A stretch of 64,000 bases of DNA, taken from NCBI RefSeq assembly GCF_002072105.2, contig NZ_MTBC01000002.1:1-64000 (forward strand). Direction: 5' to 3'. This DNA comes from Croceivirga radicis. Its GTDB lineage: Bacteria > Bacteroidota > Bacteroidia > Flavobacteriales > Flavobacteriaceae. Position 1 is the first letter of the stretch. Each line of letters begins with the position of its first letter. Of this stretch, positions 17,148-26,559 are shown in pieces. The position numbers were made by a program, and so were the translations under genes. Below the pieces are notes generated by a model. It was not told where the DNA came from. It did not search any database and saw only the letters and a list, made by a program, of their open reading frames with translations.

Positions 17148-18152
17148 CTAAGGTCGGAGAAATTCTTCGACCTTATCTACCATATTTTTACTGCCACAGA
17201 AAAAAGGTACACGCTGGTGTAGCTCCGTTGGTTCTATATCCATAATTCTTTGTGTGCCATCACTTGCTTTGCCATTGGCTTGTTCTGCTAAGAAAGCCAT
17301 GGGATTACACTCGTATAATAAACGTAGCTTACCATTTTTAGCTTTGCTGGTTTGTGGGTACATATAAATACCACCTTTAATCATATTACGGTGAAAGTCC
17401 GATACCAAAGAACCAATGTATCTGGAGGTATATGGTCTATCTCCCTCTTCTTTTTGACAATACTTTATATAGTCTTTTACCCCTTGCGGAAAGTGTACAT
17501 AATTACCTTCATTTACGGAGTAAATTGTACCATCTTCTGGGAATTGCATGTTTGGGTGACTTAAATAGAAGGTGCCCAAAGCAGGGTTTAGGGTAAAACC
17601 ATTTACGCCATGCCCAGTTGTATACACGTACATGGTAGAGGTGCCATAAATAATGTAGCCCGCAGCAATTTGCTTGTTGCCTGGCTGTAAGAAGTCTTCC
17701 ATGGTCACCGGTGTACCTACCGGCGTAACCCTGCGGTATATAGAAAAAATAGTACCTACGGAAACGTTTACATCTATATTAGAAGAACCATCTAATGGAT
17801 CTATAAGAACCACATATTTGTTTTGGTGATTTTCGTCAAAACTATTGATGGTGATAAAATCATCTTCTTCTTCAGAAGCAATACCACAAACAATTTCACG
17901 ATTTTTTAATGTTTGGATAAACTTTTCATTAGCCAGTACATCAAGTTTTTGTTGGTCTTCTCCTTGTATATTGGTTTCACCGGCGGCCCCGGTAATATCT
18001 ACTAGGCCTGCTTTGTTTACTTCATGGTTTACTACTTTTGCCGCTAAACGGATACCATTTAATAGTCTTGATAGTTCGCCAGAAGTGTATTTAAAGGAGT
18101 TTTGATTGGCGATGATGAACTCGCCCATGGTTAGGTGTTTCTTTTGGAACAT
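17148..18152 (-). CDS. fbp: Class 1 fructose-1,6-bisphosphatase
   Basis: A 334-residue enzyme that hydrolyses fructose-1,6-bisphosphate to fructose-6-phosphate, the committed step of gluconeogenesis. The signature [24 protein letters not shown] is present, with its metal-binding DPLDGSSN core, along with the upstream acidic SEEEDDF and a C-terminal [15 protein letters not shown]. The length is normal for class 1 FBPase. It may start at 18152 or at the ATG eight codons later (MGEFIIANQ). It diverges from the GNAT gene at 18265. Confidence 0.95.
   Translation of the reverse strand: MFQKKHLTMGEFIIANQNSFKYTSGELSRLLNGIRLAAKVVNHEVNKAGLVDITGAAGETNIQGEDQQKLDVLANEKFIQTLKNREIVCGIASEEEDDFITINSFDENHQNKYVVLIDPLDGSSNIDVNVSVGTIFSIYRRVTPVGTPVTMEDFLQPGNKQIAAGYIIYGTSTMYVYTTGHGVNGFTLNPALGTFYLSHPNMQFPEDGTIYSVNEGNYVHFPQGVKDYIKYCQKEEGDRPYTSRYIGSLVSDFHRNMIKGGIYMYPQTSKAKNGKLRLLYECNPMAFLAEQANGKASDGTQRIMDIEPTELHQRVPFFCGSKNMVDKVEEFLRP
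17150..17174. terminator. Hairpin at the convergent TerB/fbp junction
   Basis: AAGGTCG and CGACCTT, with further inner pairing, form a long stem over the last codons of fbp, 18 bases after the TerB-like gene stop. It could act as a terminator for the plus-strand transcript, but no clear T run follows. Confidence 0.35.
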
Positions 18153-18264
18153 GAATGTGTGTTGTGTTATTTAAAGGCAAATATCGTACATTTTGTGAAA
18201 CTACAACGTTTTCGAGTGTTCCATGTTGTGAAGTATTATAACTATTTGTTTTATTTGCAACAAT

Positions 18265-18741
18265 ATGGAAACAATTATCAGAACAGCTACAAAAGCAGAT
18301 GTGCCAAGTCTTTATAGATTGATTATGGAATTGGCCGTTTTTGAAAAGGAACCCAATGCCGTAAATGTAACGGAAGAAGAATTAGCAGCTGCAGGTTTTG
18401 GAGAAAAACCCTTGTACCACTGTTTTGTTGCCCAAGAGGGCGAGGAGATTGTTGGTATGGCTTTGGTATATCCAAGATATTCTACTTGGGAAGGTCCTAT
18501 AATACACCTAGAAGATTTAATAGTTACGCAATCTAGCCGGGGTAAAGGTATTGGTACTTTATTGCTAGATGCTGTAGTAGCTTACGGTCAAGAGAAAAAA
18601 GTTAGGCGTATTAGCTGGGAGGTTTTAGACTGGAATAGCCCGGCCATACGTTTTTATAAAAGCAAAGGTGCAGATGTCAAGAGAGATTGGGACGTGGTAC
18701 ACCTGCGCAAAGATGCAATAGATAATTATTTTAACGTATAG
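18265..18741 (+). CDS. GNAT family N-acetyltransferase
   Basis: A 158-residue single-domain acetyltransferase. The acetyl-CoA pyrophosphate loop is SSRGKGIGT, preceded by the beta-strand IHLEDLIVTQ and followed by a helix and WNSPAIRFYKSKGA. The pattern resembles diamine (SSAT-like) or general GNAT acetyltransferases; LEDLIV and NxxAIxFY are found in the SSAT group, but substrate assignment would be a guess. It lies 30 bases upstream of the aspartate kinase on the same strand and may be cotranscribed with it. Confidence 0.85.
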   Translation: METIIRTATKADVPSLYRLIMELAVFEKEPNAVNVTEEELAAAGFGEKPLYHCFVAQEGEEIVGMALVYPRYSTWEGPIIHLEDLIVTQSSRGKGIGTLLLDAVVAYGQEKKVRRISWEVLDWNSPAIRFYKSKGADVKRDWDVVHLRKDAIDNYFNV

Positions 18742-18771
18742 TCCTAAAAGCAGGACGGTGATAAAAAATAT

Positions 18772-20022
18772 ATGAGAATATTTAAGTTTGGTGGGGCTTC
18801 TGTAAAAGATGCCGAGGGTGTTAAGAATGTTGTTAATGTTCTAAGAACGGTAGGGCATACCAATACGCTATTGGTAATTTCTGCAATGGGCAAAACAACC
18901 AATGCCATGGAGCGCGTGGTTAATGGTTATTTTAATGACAAACCCGATATGGATGCTGCTATTGAAGAATTGGTAACCTATCATAAAACAATACTTAACG
19001 ATCTGTTTGAGGCTAAAAATCACGAGGTGCACCATGCGGTAAATAGGCTAATAGAAGAGGTTAAAGGATTTTTAATCTGGAACAAGTCGCCTAAATATGC
19101 CTTTGTTTATGACCAAGTGGTAGGTTACGGTGAGTTAATTTCTACCACTATTGTTAGTGCTTATCTTAAAGAAGTTGGTTTAGACAATCAATGGCTAGAT
19201 GTAAGGGAGTTAATTAAAACAGATAACAGTTATAGAGACGCCCAAGTAGATTGGGAAAAAACTGAAGCAGCGGTAAAAACAACTGTGGATAAGTCTAAGT
19301 TAAACATTGCCCAAGGTTTTTTAGGAAGCGATGAAAATAACTTTACCACGACTTTAGGTAGGGAAGGTTCTGATTATACCGCAGCAATTTTAGCGTATTG
19401 TTTGGATGCAGCATCTGTTACCATTTGGAAAGATGTACCCGGTGTATTAAATGCAGATCCCAGACACTTTACAGAAACCCAATTACTAAATAAAATAAAT
19501 TACAGAGAGGCTATAGAGTTGGCATTCTATGGTGCCTCGGTAATACACCCCAAAACGCTACAGCCATTGCAGCGCAAAGAAATTCCTTTGCATGTAAAAT
19601 CCTTTATTAACCCAAAAGAGCCTGGTACAACCGTGGGTAAAGGGGTTAAAATTGAGCCAGAAGTACCTTGTTTTATTGTTAAGAAAAACCAAGTTCTTTT
19701 AAAGTTATCTTCTTTAGATTTCTCTTTTATTGTAGAAAACAATATAAGCGAGCTGTTTAAATTATTTCATGAACACCGTTTAAAAGTAGATTTAATACAG
19801 AACTCCGCCATTAGTTTTTCTGTTTGTGTAGATAATAAATTTTGTGGGCTGTCCGCGGTTTTGCCAGAACTGGAAAAGAAGTTTAAAGTGGTTTGTCATG
19901 AAGAGGTTTCCTTATACACGGTAAGACATTTTACTGAAGAGGCGGTAAAATCCGTACTTAATGGTTATGAGGTACTTGTAGAGCAACGTGGAAAACAAAC
20001 TACGCAGTTGGTCGTAAAATAA
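18772..20022 (+). CDS. Aspartate kinase (monofunctional)
   Basis: A 416-residue aspartokinase that phosphorylates aspartate at the entry to lysine, threonine, methionine and diaminopimelate synthesis. It opens with the family motif KFGGASV (residues 4-10, usual form KFGGTSV), has the substrate loop TTLGREGSDYTA and VTIWKDVPGVLNADPR, and ends with a C-terminal regulatory region with ACT-like segments. There is no homoserine dehydrogenase domain, so it is the monofunctional type. No other biosynthetic gene of the pathway is adjacent. Confidence 0.93.
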   Translation: MRIFKFGGASVKDAEGVKNVVNVLRTVGHTNTLLVISAMGKTTNAMERVVNGYFNDKPDMDAAIEELVTYHKTILNDLFEAKNHEVHHAVNRLIEEVKGFLIWNKSPKYAFVYDQVVGYGELISTTIVSAYLKEVGLDNQWLDVRELIKTDNSYRDAQVDWEKTEAAVKTTVDKSKLNIAQGFLGSDENNFTTTLGREGSDYTAAILAYCLDAASVTIWKDVPGVLNADPRHFTETQLLNKINYREAIELAFYGASVIHPKTLQPLQRKEIPLHVKSFINPKEPGTTVGKGVKIEPEVPCFIVKKNQVLLKLSSLDFSFIVENNISELFKLFHEHRLKVDLIQNSAISFSVCVDNKFCGLSAVLPELEKKFKVVCHEEVSLYTVRHFTEEAVKSVLNGYEVLVEQRGKQTTQLVVK

Positions 20023-20082
20023 GGTTAAGGCGGCCTACTTCCTCTTTCTATTTTTCTATATTTACGTTTAGATATAGTGATA

Positions 20083-21915
20083 ATGGGATTGGTTTCCGCA
20101 AAAGAAGTAGCGCAGGTTTTACACCTAGAGAAGTATGGTTTTATTGGAACATTCATTGGTTGGTTACTAATGAAAGTTACCCGGATTACCACTATAAACA
20201 GGTTTTACGATAATCATAAGGATTTAGACGCTCCTGAGTTCCTAGATAAAATCTTAGAGCATTACGAAATTAATTTTGAGATTGTAGAAGAGGATTTAAA
20301 ACGTTTGCCTAAAGACGGGGCTTTTATTACTATTTCTAACCATCCGCTTGGCGGCATAGACGGGGTGTTGTTACTTAAACTTTTATTAGGTCAGCGACCA
20401 GATTTTAAGATAATAGCTAACTTTTTATTACATAGGATAGAGCCGTTAAGGTCCTATATAATGCCTGTTAATCCGTTTGAAAATCACAAGGATGCCAAGA
20501 GTAGTGTAGCTGGGTTTAAAAACGCATTGGCACATTTGCGCAATGGCCATCCATTGGGTATTTTTCCTGCTGGGGAAGTATCTACCTACAGAGATGGAAA
20601 ATTAGTGGTAGATAAGCCTTGGGAAGAAGCCGCGTTGAAATTGATACGAAAGGCAGAAGTACCCGTGGTACCTATCTATTTTCATGCAAAAAATAGTCGG
20701 TTGTTTTATAGGTTATCCAAAATAGACGATGTGTTTAGAACGGCAAAATTACCTTCAGAATTGACCACACAGAATAGAAGGCCCATTAAAGTGCGTATTG
20801 GAAAGCCAATTTCCGTAGCGGTACAACAAGAAGAACCAACTTTGGAAAGCTTTACCGAGTTACTACGTAAAAAAACATATTTGTTGTCTAATGCCTTTGA
20901 AAAAGAGCGCTTTATAGACAAGGTTCCCTCATCTTTAAAAATACCTAAGCCCCCTAAAAAAATTGTTTCTGCAGTTCGTACCGAGGTAATCCAAGGCGAA
21001 ATTGAGAAGCTAAGAGAAAAGGATTTAAGACTGTTACAGAGCAAAAACTACGAAGTTTTTTTAGCTCAAGAAAAAGACATGCCCTTTATCCTAAAAGAAA
21101 TAGGAAGGCAGCGTGAGGTAACCTTTAGGGCAATTGGAGAAGGTACCAACAATGCTATAGATTTGGACCACTTTGATACGTATTACCATCATTTGTTTTT
21201 ATGGGACGATGAGCAAAAGGCAATAGTGGGCGCTTACCGCATGGGTCTTGGTTCTGAAATTTTTGAAGCATATGGAATAGACGGCTTCTATTTACAAGAT
21301 TTATTCCGGTTTGAGCCGGAACTGTACCCAATGATGCGAGATAGTATTGAAATGGGAAGGGCATACATTGTGGCCGAATACCAGCAAAAACCCATGCCTT
21401 TGTTTTTATTGTGGAAAGGAATTGTACATACCACGCTACGTTATCCGGAGCATAAATATTTAATTGGCGGGGTTAGTATTAGCAATCAATTCTCTAACTT
21501 CTCTAAATCCTTGATGATAGAGTTTATGAAGTCGCATTATTGGGATCCGTACGTAGCCCAATATGTTAGACCTAAAAAGGAATTTAAGGTGAAGCTTAAA
21601 GATGCCGATAAAGAATTTGTTTTTGATGAAACACAGGCAGATTTAAACAAGTTTGATAAGCTTATTGAAGAAGTAGAGCCAGGTAGTTTGCGTTTACCCG
21701 TATTGATAAAAAAATATATTAAACAGAATGCCAAAGTGGTTTCTTTTAATGTTGATCCCTTGTTCAATAATTCTGTAGATGGATTAATGTATATTAAAAT
21801 TGCAGATTTGCCAGAAAGCACGGTTAAACCGGTTATGGAGGAGTTTCAGGCAGAATTGGAACGCAAGCATATGGAGGCCATGCAAGAACAGGCCAATCAA
21901 AATAAAGACGCTTAA
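20083..21915 (+). CDS. olsF: OlsF-like bifunctional acyltransferase (aminolipid synthesis)
   Basis: A protein of about 610 residues with two acyltransferase halves. The N-terminal half (about 1-290) is a PlsC-type O-acyltransferase with NHPLGGID (catalytic H and D, near residues 86-93) and FPAGEVS. The C-terminal half (about 320-560) is a GNAT-like N-acyltransferase similar to OlsB, containing AYRMGLG, DSIEMGRAYI and GGVSISN. This fusion architecture matches OlsF, which makes ornithine lipids in several bacteria including flavobacteria; related glycine or serine lipids are also possible products. Starts at GTG 20077 or ATG 20083 are two codons apart. Its stop overlaps the convergent GNAT stop. 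Confidence 0.75.
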   Translation: MGLVSAKEVAQVLHLEKYGFIGTFIGWLLMKVTRITTINRFYDNHKDLDAPEFLDKILEHYEINFEIVEEDLKRLPKDGAFITISNHPLGGIDGVLLLKLLLGQRPDFKIIANFLLHRIEPLRSYIMPVNPFENHKDAKSSVAGFKNALAHLRNGHPLGIFPAGEVSTYRDGKLVVDKPWEEAALKLIRKAEVPVVPIYFHAKNSRLFYRLSKIDDVFRTAKLPSELTTQNRRPIKVRIGKPISVAVQQEEPTLESFTELLRKKTYLLSNAFEKERFIDKVPSSLKIPKPPKKIVSAVRTEVIQGEIEKLREKDLRLLQSKNYEVFLAQEKDMPFILKEIGRQREVTFRAIGEGTNNAIDLDHFDTYYHHLFLWDDEQKAIVGAYRMGLGSEIFEAYGIDGFYLQDLFRFEPELYPMMRDSIEMGRAYIVAEYQQKPMPLFLLWKGIVHTTLRYPEHKYLIGGVSISNQFSNFSKSLMIEFMKSHYWDPYVAQYVRPKKEFKVKLKDADKEFVFDETQADLNKFDKLIEEVEPGSLRLPVLIKKYIKQNAKVVSFNVDPLFNNSVDGLMYIKIADLPESTVKPVMEEFQAELERKHMEAMQEQANQNKDA

Positions 21916-22406
21916 GCAGTACCTACGGTATCGCTTCTTCTTTCATATAGCAAATTATCTTTCCATATGCCTTCTATGGTCTTAGCTATACGTTCCCGTT
22001 TGCCCAAATAACGGAAACCCATTTTCTCGTGTAACCTAATGCTAGATTTGTTTTCTGGGAAAATACTGGATTGCAAACTCCATATTCCATTTTCTTCACT
22101 GGCGGTAATTAACGCTTTAAATAGCAATTGGGCCAAGCCTTTACCTTGAGCCCGCTTGGAGACATAAATACTCACTTCTGCAACACCTTTATAAACCATG
22201 CGTGTTGAAGTGGGAGATAGGGCGGCCCAACCCAAAATTTCTTCATTTTTTGTAATTACCAGTCTACAAAAATTTAATTTCTTGGCAGACCAAGTGTCAA
22301 AATCTGGAACATCAGTTTCAAAACTAGCAAAACCAGTTGCCAATCCTTCTTTGTAAATACGGGCAACACTGGGCCAATCTTCTATTTGCATAGTTCTTAT
22401 AACCAT
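21912..22406 (-). CDS. GNAT N-acetyltransferase, phosphinothricin acetyltransferase-like
   Basis: A 164-residue GNAT of the Pat/methionine-sulfoximine acetyltransferase group. Supporting motifs are IYKEGLATGFASFET near the N-terminus, AEVSIYVSKRAQGKGLAQ (acetyl-CoA loop) and NKSSIRLHEKMGFRYLG. These enzymes acetylate amino-acid-like amines such as phosphinothricin or methionine sulfoximine; housekeeping members have unclear substrates. It lies downstream of a terminator, so it is probably transcribed independently, and it overlaps the olsF-like stop by 4 bases in convergent orientation. Confidence 0.83.
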   Translation of the reverse strand: MVIRTMQIEDWPSVARIYKEGLATGFASFETDVPDFDTWSAKKLNFCRLVITKNEEILGWAALSPTSTRMVYKGVAEVSIYVSKRAQGKGLAQLLFKALITASEENGIWSLQSSIFPENKSSIRLHEKMGFRYLGKRERIAKTIEGIWKDNLLYERRSDTVGTA

Positions 22407-22436
22407 ATAATCGTAATATTGCGATTAATAAAACAT

Positions 22437-22462
22437 CAAAAAAGCCGGCAATAAGCCGGCTT
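22437..22462 (-). terminator. Rho-independent terminator of the TM2 gene
   Basis: AAGCCGGC, loop AATAA, GCCGGCTT (22442-22462) forms an 8-base-pair GC-rich stem. On the minus strand it is followed by TTTTTTGATG. It lies 7 bases beyond the TM2 gene stop. Confidence 0.85.
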
Positions 22463-22468
22463 ATACTA

Positions 22469-22891
22469 TTAGAACCAAGGTTTTCTACCCACTTGGTAGG
22501 TGTTGTAGAACTCCTCATCTGACTTTGTTAAATAGATGATACCTTCTACTAAACCAATTAAACCTACTATTGATGTAGGTATTCCACAAAGAAACCAACC
22601 CACCACACCAATAGCGGCCATGATAATTCCTTCTTTTTGATACCCTAAGATGAACTTGTGAACACCTAACCACCCTAATACTATAGCTAAAATTCCAGCA
22701 AGTATTTTTTTATTCTCAGCGTTACCTGCACCTTTTAAACCTTCTGCGAATTCGTTAGCAGTTTTTTTAGCGCCTTCACTAAAGTCTTTAGCGCCATCTT
22801 TTGCATCTTCTGCGGCTTCTTTGGCCGCCTCTTTTGCTTTATCAAATGCTTCTTCGGCTTTATCGCCTAGGTCTTTGTTTTCTTCAGACAT
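22469..22891 (-). CDS. TM2 domain-containing membrane protein
   Basis: A 140-residue protein with two parts. Residues 1-65 are a charged, alanine- and lysine-rich amphipathic helix with an 11-residue-like periodicity (AKEAAKEAAEDAKDGAKDF), resembling LEA or apolipoprotein-like segments. Residues about 70-130 form a TM2 domain: two hydrophobic helices with KFILGYQKEGI between them and GWFLCGIPTSIVGLIGLVEGIIYL in the second. TM2 proteins are small inner-membrane proteins of unknown function. It may share a transcript with the VOC gene 53 bases upstream, and it ends at a good terminator. Confidence 0.8.
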   Translation of the reverse strand: MSEENKDLGDKAEEAFDKAKEAAKEAAEDAKDGAKDFSEGAKKTANEFAEGLKGAGNAENKKILAGILAIVLGWLGVHKFILGYQKEGIIMAAIGVVGWFLCGIPTSIVGLIGLVEGIIYLTKSDEEFYNTYQVGRKPWF

Positions 22892-22944
22892 TGTTTTTCT
22901 AATTGTTGGTTAATCTGGAATAAATGTAGCAAATAAATCAATAC

Positions 22945-23331
22945 CTACAGAAAAGCTTGATCTACAGGTTCCCAAAGTTCTATTTTATTGCCTTCTGGGT
23001 CTAGTATCCAGCCAAACTTACCATACTCAAATTCTTCAATTTTATCAATAACCGTAACGCCTTCTTTTTTTAGCGTTGCAAGTAATTCTTTAAGGTTTTC
23101 TACCCTAAAATTTATCATGAACGGTTTTTGGCTAGGCTCAAAATAGTTGGTGTCTTTACTCATGGGACTCCACTGGGTTAGGGCATCATTACCTTGCTTG
23201 TCCTTCCACCAAAAACTACAGCCGTATTGATCTGTGTTTAAGCCTAGATGGTTGTTGTACCAATTTTTAATTTTATCTGGGTCATCGCACTTAAAGAAGA
23301 TTCCGCCCAATCCTGTAACTCGTTTTTTCAT
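22945..23331 (-). CDS. VOC (glyoxalase/bleomycin resistance) family protein
   Basis: A 128-residue single VOC domain built from two beta-alpha-beta-beta-beta units. The first is GLGGIFFKCDDPDKIKNWY; the second ends ILDPEGNKIELWEPVD, where E carries the usual metal position. The substrate is unknown; homologues include fosfomycin and bleomycin resistance proteins, glyoxalases and dioxygenases, and this one has no distinguishing feature. It sits between DUF1801 and TM2 genes on the same strand. Confidence 0.8.
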   Translation of the reverse strand: MKKRVTGLGGIFFKCDDPDKIKNWYNNHLGLNTDQYGCSFWWKDKQGNDALTQWSPMSKDTNYFEPSQKPFMINFRVENLKELLATLKKEGVTVIDKIEEFEYGKFGWILDPEGNKIELWEPVDQAFL

Positions 23332-23351
23332 CTTTTTATGTATTTCTAACT

Positions 23352-23392
23352 CGCCACTAAAAAGGTTAGGTGGCGGTATTATTTGTGCCGCC
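23352..23392. repeat. Overlapping inverted repeats between DUF1801 and VOC genes
   Basis: CGCCAC and GTGGCG pair across 12 bases (23352-23375), and GGCGG and CCGCC pair across 11 bases (23372-23392). The two stems share GGCG, so they would be mutually exclusive, as in an attenuator. No T run follows, so function is uncertain. Confidence 0.45.
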
Positions 23393-23395
23393 TAT

Positions 23396-23854
23396 TTATT
23401 TGCGCTTTAGATTTTTCTCATATATATTAATCCAGTCTTTGGCGCTCATTTTTTGTGCTAATTCCCCAATTAGGGGGTAAGGTATTTGGTCCATTTTCTT
23501 AAACCGAATACAGCTTTTACCCATATCTAGTTTTGTTTTTGCGTACTTGCAATATTCCGTAACAAACCAGTCCAATACTTGTTTATCTGCATATAAACCA
23601 GAATGGTACAGGGCAACATAATTTTTTTGGGAAGCAATATTTATAAACGGCAAGGGTAATTTGGGGTTACAATGGTACTCATTAGGATAAACCGAATGGG
23701 GTACATAAAACCCAATCATACTATACGAAATACCTTCTTCAAAACCATCTGGTAGGTTTTCTTTTACGGTATCTCTTAGTTTGGTTACAGCTTGCTTGCT
23801 TTCTTCTGGTAGTTTAGAAATGTATTCTTCTACGGTTTTTGCTTCTATGGTCAT
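23396..23854 (-). CDS. DUF1801 (YdhG-like) domain protein
   Basis: A 152-residue protein of the DUF1801/YdhG family. Recognisable features are the N-terminal YISKLPEESKQAVTKLRDTVKENLPDGF helix, GISYSMIGFYVP, FINIASQKNYVALYHSG and CIRFKKMDQIP. The family is small, soluble and of unknown biochemical function; some relatives are annotated as iron-chaperone-like. It lies 27 bases downstream of the dehydrogenase on the same strand. Confidence 0.82.
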   Translation of the reverse strand: MTIEAKTVEEYISKLPEESKQAVTKLRDTVKENLPDGFEEGISYSMIGFYVPHSVYPNEYHCNPKLPLPFINIASQKNYVALYHSGLYADKQVLDWFVTEYCKYAKTKLDMGKSCIRFKKMDQIPYPLIGELAQKMSAKDWINIYEKNLKRK

Positions 23855-23881
23855 TTAACTAAATTGGCTAGACCAATAAAG

Positions 23882-24814
23882 TTAAGAAAATTGAGCTTTT
23901 ACCTTGTCTACTATGGTTTGTGCCAACTTAATTTTACTTTCTACGGTCCAACCCGCTACATGAGGGGTTAAAAGCACATTGTCTGCTTGCTTTAAATATT
24001 CAAAAGGTTTAGGACTTTTAGTAAACCAATCTTCAAAAGATTTTTTTTCGTATTCCAGAACATCTAGCCCGGCACCTAAGATTTTACCTTCTTTTAGGCC
24101 TACTACCAAATCTTCCGTTTTAATACACGTGCCACGTGCGGTGTTTAGAATCCAAAATGGTTTATTAAACCCAAATATAAATTCAGCATCTACCATGCCA
24201 ATAGTTTCTTCGGTTTGTGGTACATGTAGGCTTACCACGTCAGCGTGTTGCTTAAACTCTAAAATACCTACTTGTCTGGCATTTTCATCGCCTACACCCC
24301 CAAGAATATCATAACAGATAACCTCTACATCAAAACCACGTAATTTTTTTGCAAAAGCTTTGCCCATATTACCATAGCCTATAATGCCCACAACTTTTCC
24401 GTCTAATTCTACGCCGCGATTATCCTCTCTATTCCATTGGCCGTTCAAGACTTCTCTATGGGCCTTATTCATTTTATTCATTAAGGAAAGCAACATGCCT
24501 AAGGCATGTTCCCCAACCGCATTTCTATTTCCTTCTGGTGCGCTGGCCAAAAATATGCCTAGTCTTTTGGCGTATTGGATATCTATGTTCTCCAAACCTG
24601 CACCAACCCTGCCTATGAACTTTAAATTTTTTGCCGCGTCTAAAAACTGCTGATCAATGGTAAACCTACTTCTAATTATAATACCATCATATTCGTGGAT
24701 TTTAGCCTCAATCTGTTCTTTGGTACTGGTGTAATCTTCATGATTTTCCCAGCCCAGTTCTTGAAAACCCTGGATTAATATAGCGTGATTGGTATCTAAA
24801 TGAAGTACTTTCAT
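23882..24814 (-). CDS. D-isomer 2-hydroxyacid dehydrogenase (phosphoglycerate dehydrogenase-like)
   Basis: A 310-residue NAD-dependent oxidoreductase. The coenzyme fold shows VVGIIGYGNMGKAFA, the catalytic Arg lies in LNTARGTCIKTEDL, and the catalytic His in LLTPHVAGWT. It has no C-terminal ACT domain, unlike SerA of many bacteria. The substrate could be 3-phosphoglycerate or another 2-hydroxyacid such as glyoxylate; neighbours do not decide, since serC is not present. Its start codon overlaps the cupin gene stop (ATGA), so the two are translationally coupled. Confidence 0.87.
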   Translation of the reverse strand: MKVLHLDTNHAILIQGFQELGWENHEDYTSTKEQIEAKIHEYDGIIIRSRFTIDQQFLDAAKNLKFIGRVGAGLENIDIQYAKRLGIFLASAPEGNRNAVGEHALGMLLSLMNKMNKAHREVLNGQWNREDNRGVELDGKVVGIIGYGNMGKAFAKKLRGFDVEVICYDILGGVGDENARQVGILEFKQHADVVSLHVPQTEETIGMVDAEFIFGFNKPFWILNTARGTCIKTEDLVVGLKEGKILGAGLDVLEYEKKSFEDWFTKSPKPFEYLKQADNVLLTPHVAGWTVESKIKLAQTIVDKVKAQFS

Positions 24815-25176
24815 ATTTTAGGATATGCTGTTTTTGTAAGTTGGTGTTTTGTTTTGCCCGTATGTGCGGTAGTTAGTTTTTCAAAAAGCAAGACCTCTAC
24901 AATTTCATTGTTTTTGGTCAATGGGCAGTGTTCTATACCTTTTGGCACAATAATGATTTCACCTTCTTTTACTATTTCTGTTCGGTCTCTAAATTGCATA
25001 TATAGGGTGCCCTTTACTACCTGAAAAAGTTCGTCTTCTTTTTCATGGCTATGCCAAACAAACTCTCCTTGTAATTTAGCCAACAACACTTGCATTTGGT
25101 CTACCACGCCAATTTGTTGTGGGTGCCACTTAGCTTCGAATTGTTCAAATTTTTGTTGAATGTTTATCGATTTCAT
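24811..25176 (-). CDS. Cupin domain protein
   Basis: A 121-residue single cupin barrel. The metal motif 1 is HSHEKEDELFQVVKG (H-x-H-x4-E type), and motif 2 includes IIIVPKGIEHCP. It probably binds Fe, Mn or Zn, with isomerase, dioxygenase or ligand-binding activity; the sequence does not say which. It is translationally coupled to the hydroxyacid dehydrogenase that follows, suggesting shared metabolism. It lies 30 bases after mgtE. Confidence 0.8.
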   Translation of the reverse strand: MKSINIQQKFEQFEAKWHPQQIGVVDQMQVLLAKLQGEFVWHSHEKEDELFQVVKGTLYMQFRDRTEIVKEGEIIIVPKGIEHCPLTKNNEIVEVLLFEKLTTAHTGKTKHQLTKTAYPKI

Positions 25177-25206
25177 GCCAATTTACTTTACTGCTCTTAG
25201 CCGCTC

Positions 25207-26559
25207 TTATAAACCTAAGATAAGCTTGGCGATGCTAAAATAGATAAGAATGCCAAAAATGTCATTGCTGGTGGTTATAAACGGCCCGGTTGCTATGGCA
25301 GGGTCTATACCTCTTTTATCTAGAAAAAGTGGTACAAAAGTGCCAATAAACCCGGCTACTACAATAACCGCAATCAAAGAAATGGAGATGGCAATAGAAG
25401 TCATTAAATCCCCTTTCCAAAGCCAAGTAAACAATAGTAATAAAATAGAAAGGATAAACCCGTTAAGTAATGCTAAAAGCATTTCTTTGATTAAACGGTT
25501 GCTTATACTCCCCTTTATATCATCATTGGCCAAGCCTTGTACAATTATGGCGCTGGATTGTACCCCAACATTACCAGCCATGGCCGCAATAAGTGGCGTA
25601 AACAGGAATAGGATGGTGTAAGCCTTAAACATTTCTTCAAAACCACCCATTATTACCGCGGCTGCTGCACCGCCAAAAAGGCCAAGAATAAGCCAAGGCA
25701 AGCGGGCACGCGTTAACTCCCAAATACTATCATCAGAATCTACATCTTGAGAAATACCGGCCGCCATCTGGTAATCTTTGTCGGCTTCTTCCCGTATTAC
25801 GTCTACAATATCATCAATGGTAATGCGGCCAACCAAGCGTCCTATTTCATCTACTACGGGTATGGCTTCCAAATCATATTTAGACATGATTTTAGCTACC
25901 TCTTCTGGTTTCTCGTTAACGTTAACAGAATCTACCTTATTAATGTAAACGTCTCTAATATTGGCACGGGTACTTGTGGTAAGTAGGTCTTTTAAAGATA
26001 GTCTACCTTTTAATTTATCCTCGTCATCTACTACATAGATACTGTGCACGCGCGTAACATTTTCTGCCTGTATGCGCATTTCTTTTACACAGGTGAGTAC
26101 ATTCCAATTTTCATTAACCTTTACCAATTCTTTTGCCATTAAACCACCAGCGGTACTTTCATCATAGCGTAATAAATCTACAATGTCCTTGGCGTGTTCA
26201 CGGTCGTCTATCTCAGAGATTACTTCTTGTACAATACTTTTGGGTAATTCTCCTATAATATCAGCAGCATCATCCGTATCTAGTTCTTCTAGCTCAACAG
26301 CTATTTCTTTTGGCGAAAGGTTGCCCAAAATGGCTTCACGTACGTCTTCATCTAACTCTGTAAGCGCATCAGAAGTTTTTTCACTATCCAATTGCTTAAT
26401 TAGATAAGTGGCTTCTTCAATTTCCAGGTCGTTTACAATCTCCGCAATATCCGCATAGTGAAATTCCGTGAGCATTTCTCTAAGCTGATCATGTGCTTCT
26501 TCTGAGATAAGCTGCTGAATTTCCACTAAAAGTTCTTCTGTTAACTTAAATGGCGTCAT
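25207..26559 (-). CDS. mgtE: Magnesium transporter MgtE
   Basis: A 450-residue Mg2+ channel/transporter. The N-terminal superhelical Mg-sensing domain (about 1-130) has the repeats [17 protein letters not shown] and [18 protein letters not shown] tandem CBS domain (about 135-255) follows, then five membrane helices (about 280-450) including [20 protein letters not shown] and the conserved acidic late segment [21 protein letters not shown]. Family knowledge: high cytoplasmic Mg2+ closes the pore through the N and CBS domains. Its start overlaps the rsmA end by 14 bases. Confidence 0.95.
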   Translation of the reverse strand: MTPFKLTEELLVEIQQLISEEAHDQLREMLTEFHYADIAEIVNDLEIEEATYLIKQLDSEKTSDALTELDEDVREAILGNLSPKEIAVELEELDTDDAADIIGELPKSIVQEVISEIDDREHAKDIVDLLRYDESTAGGLMAKELVKVNENWNVLTCVKEMRIQAENVTRVHSIYVVDDEDKLKGRLSLKDLLTTSTRANIRDVYINKVDSVNVNEKPEEVAKIMSKYDLEAIPVVDEIGRLVGRITIDDIVDVIREEADKDYQMAAGISQDVDSDDSIWELTRARLPWLILGLFGGAAAAVIMGGFEEMFKAYTILFLFTPLIAAMAGNVGVQSSAIIVQGLANDDIKGSISNRLIKEMLLALLNGFILSILLLLFTWLWKGDLMTSIAISISLIAVIVVAGFIGTFVPLFLDKRGIDPAIATGPFITTSNDIFGILIYFSIAKLILGL

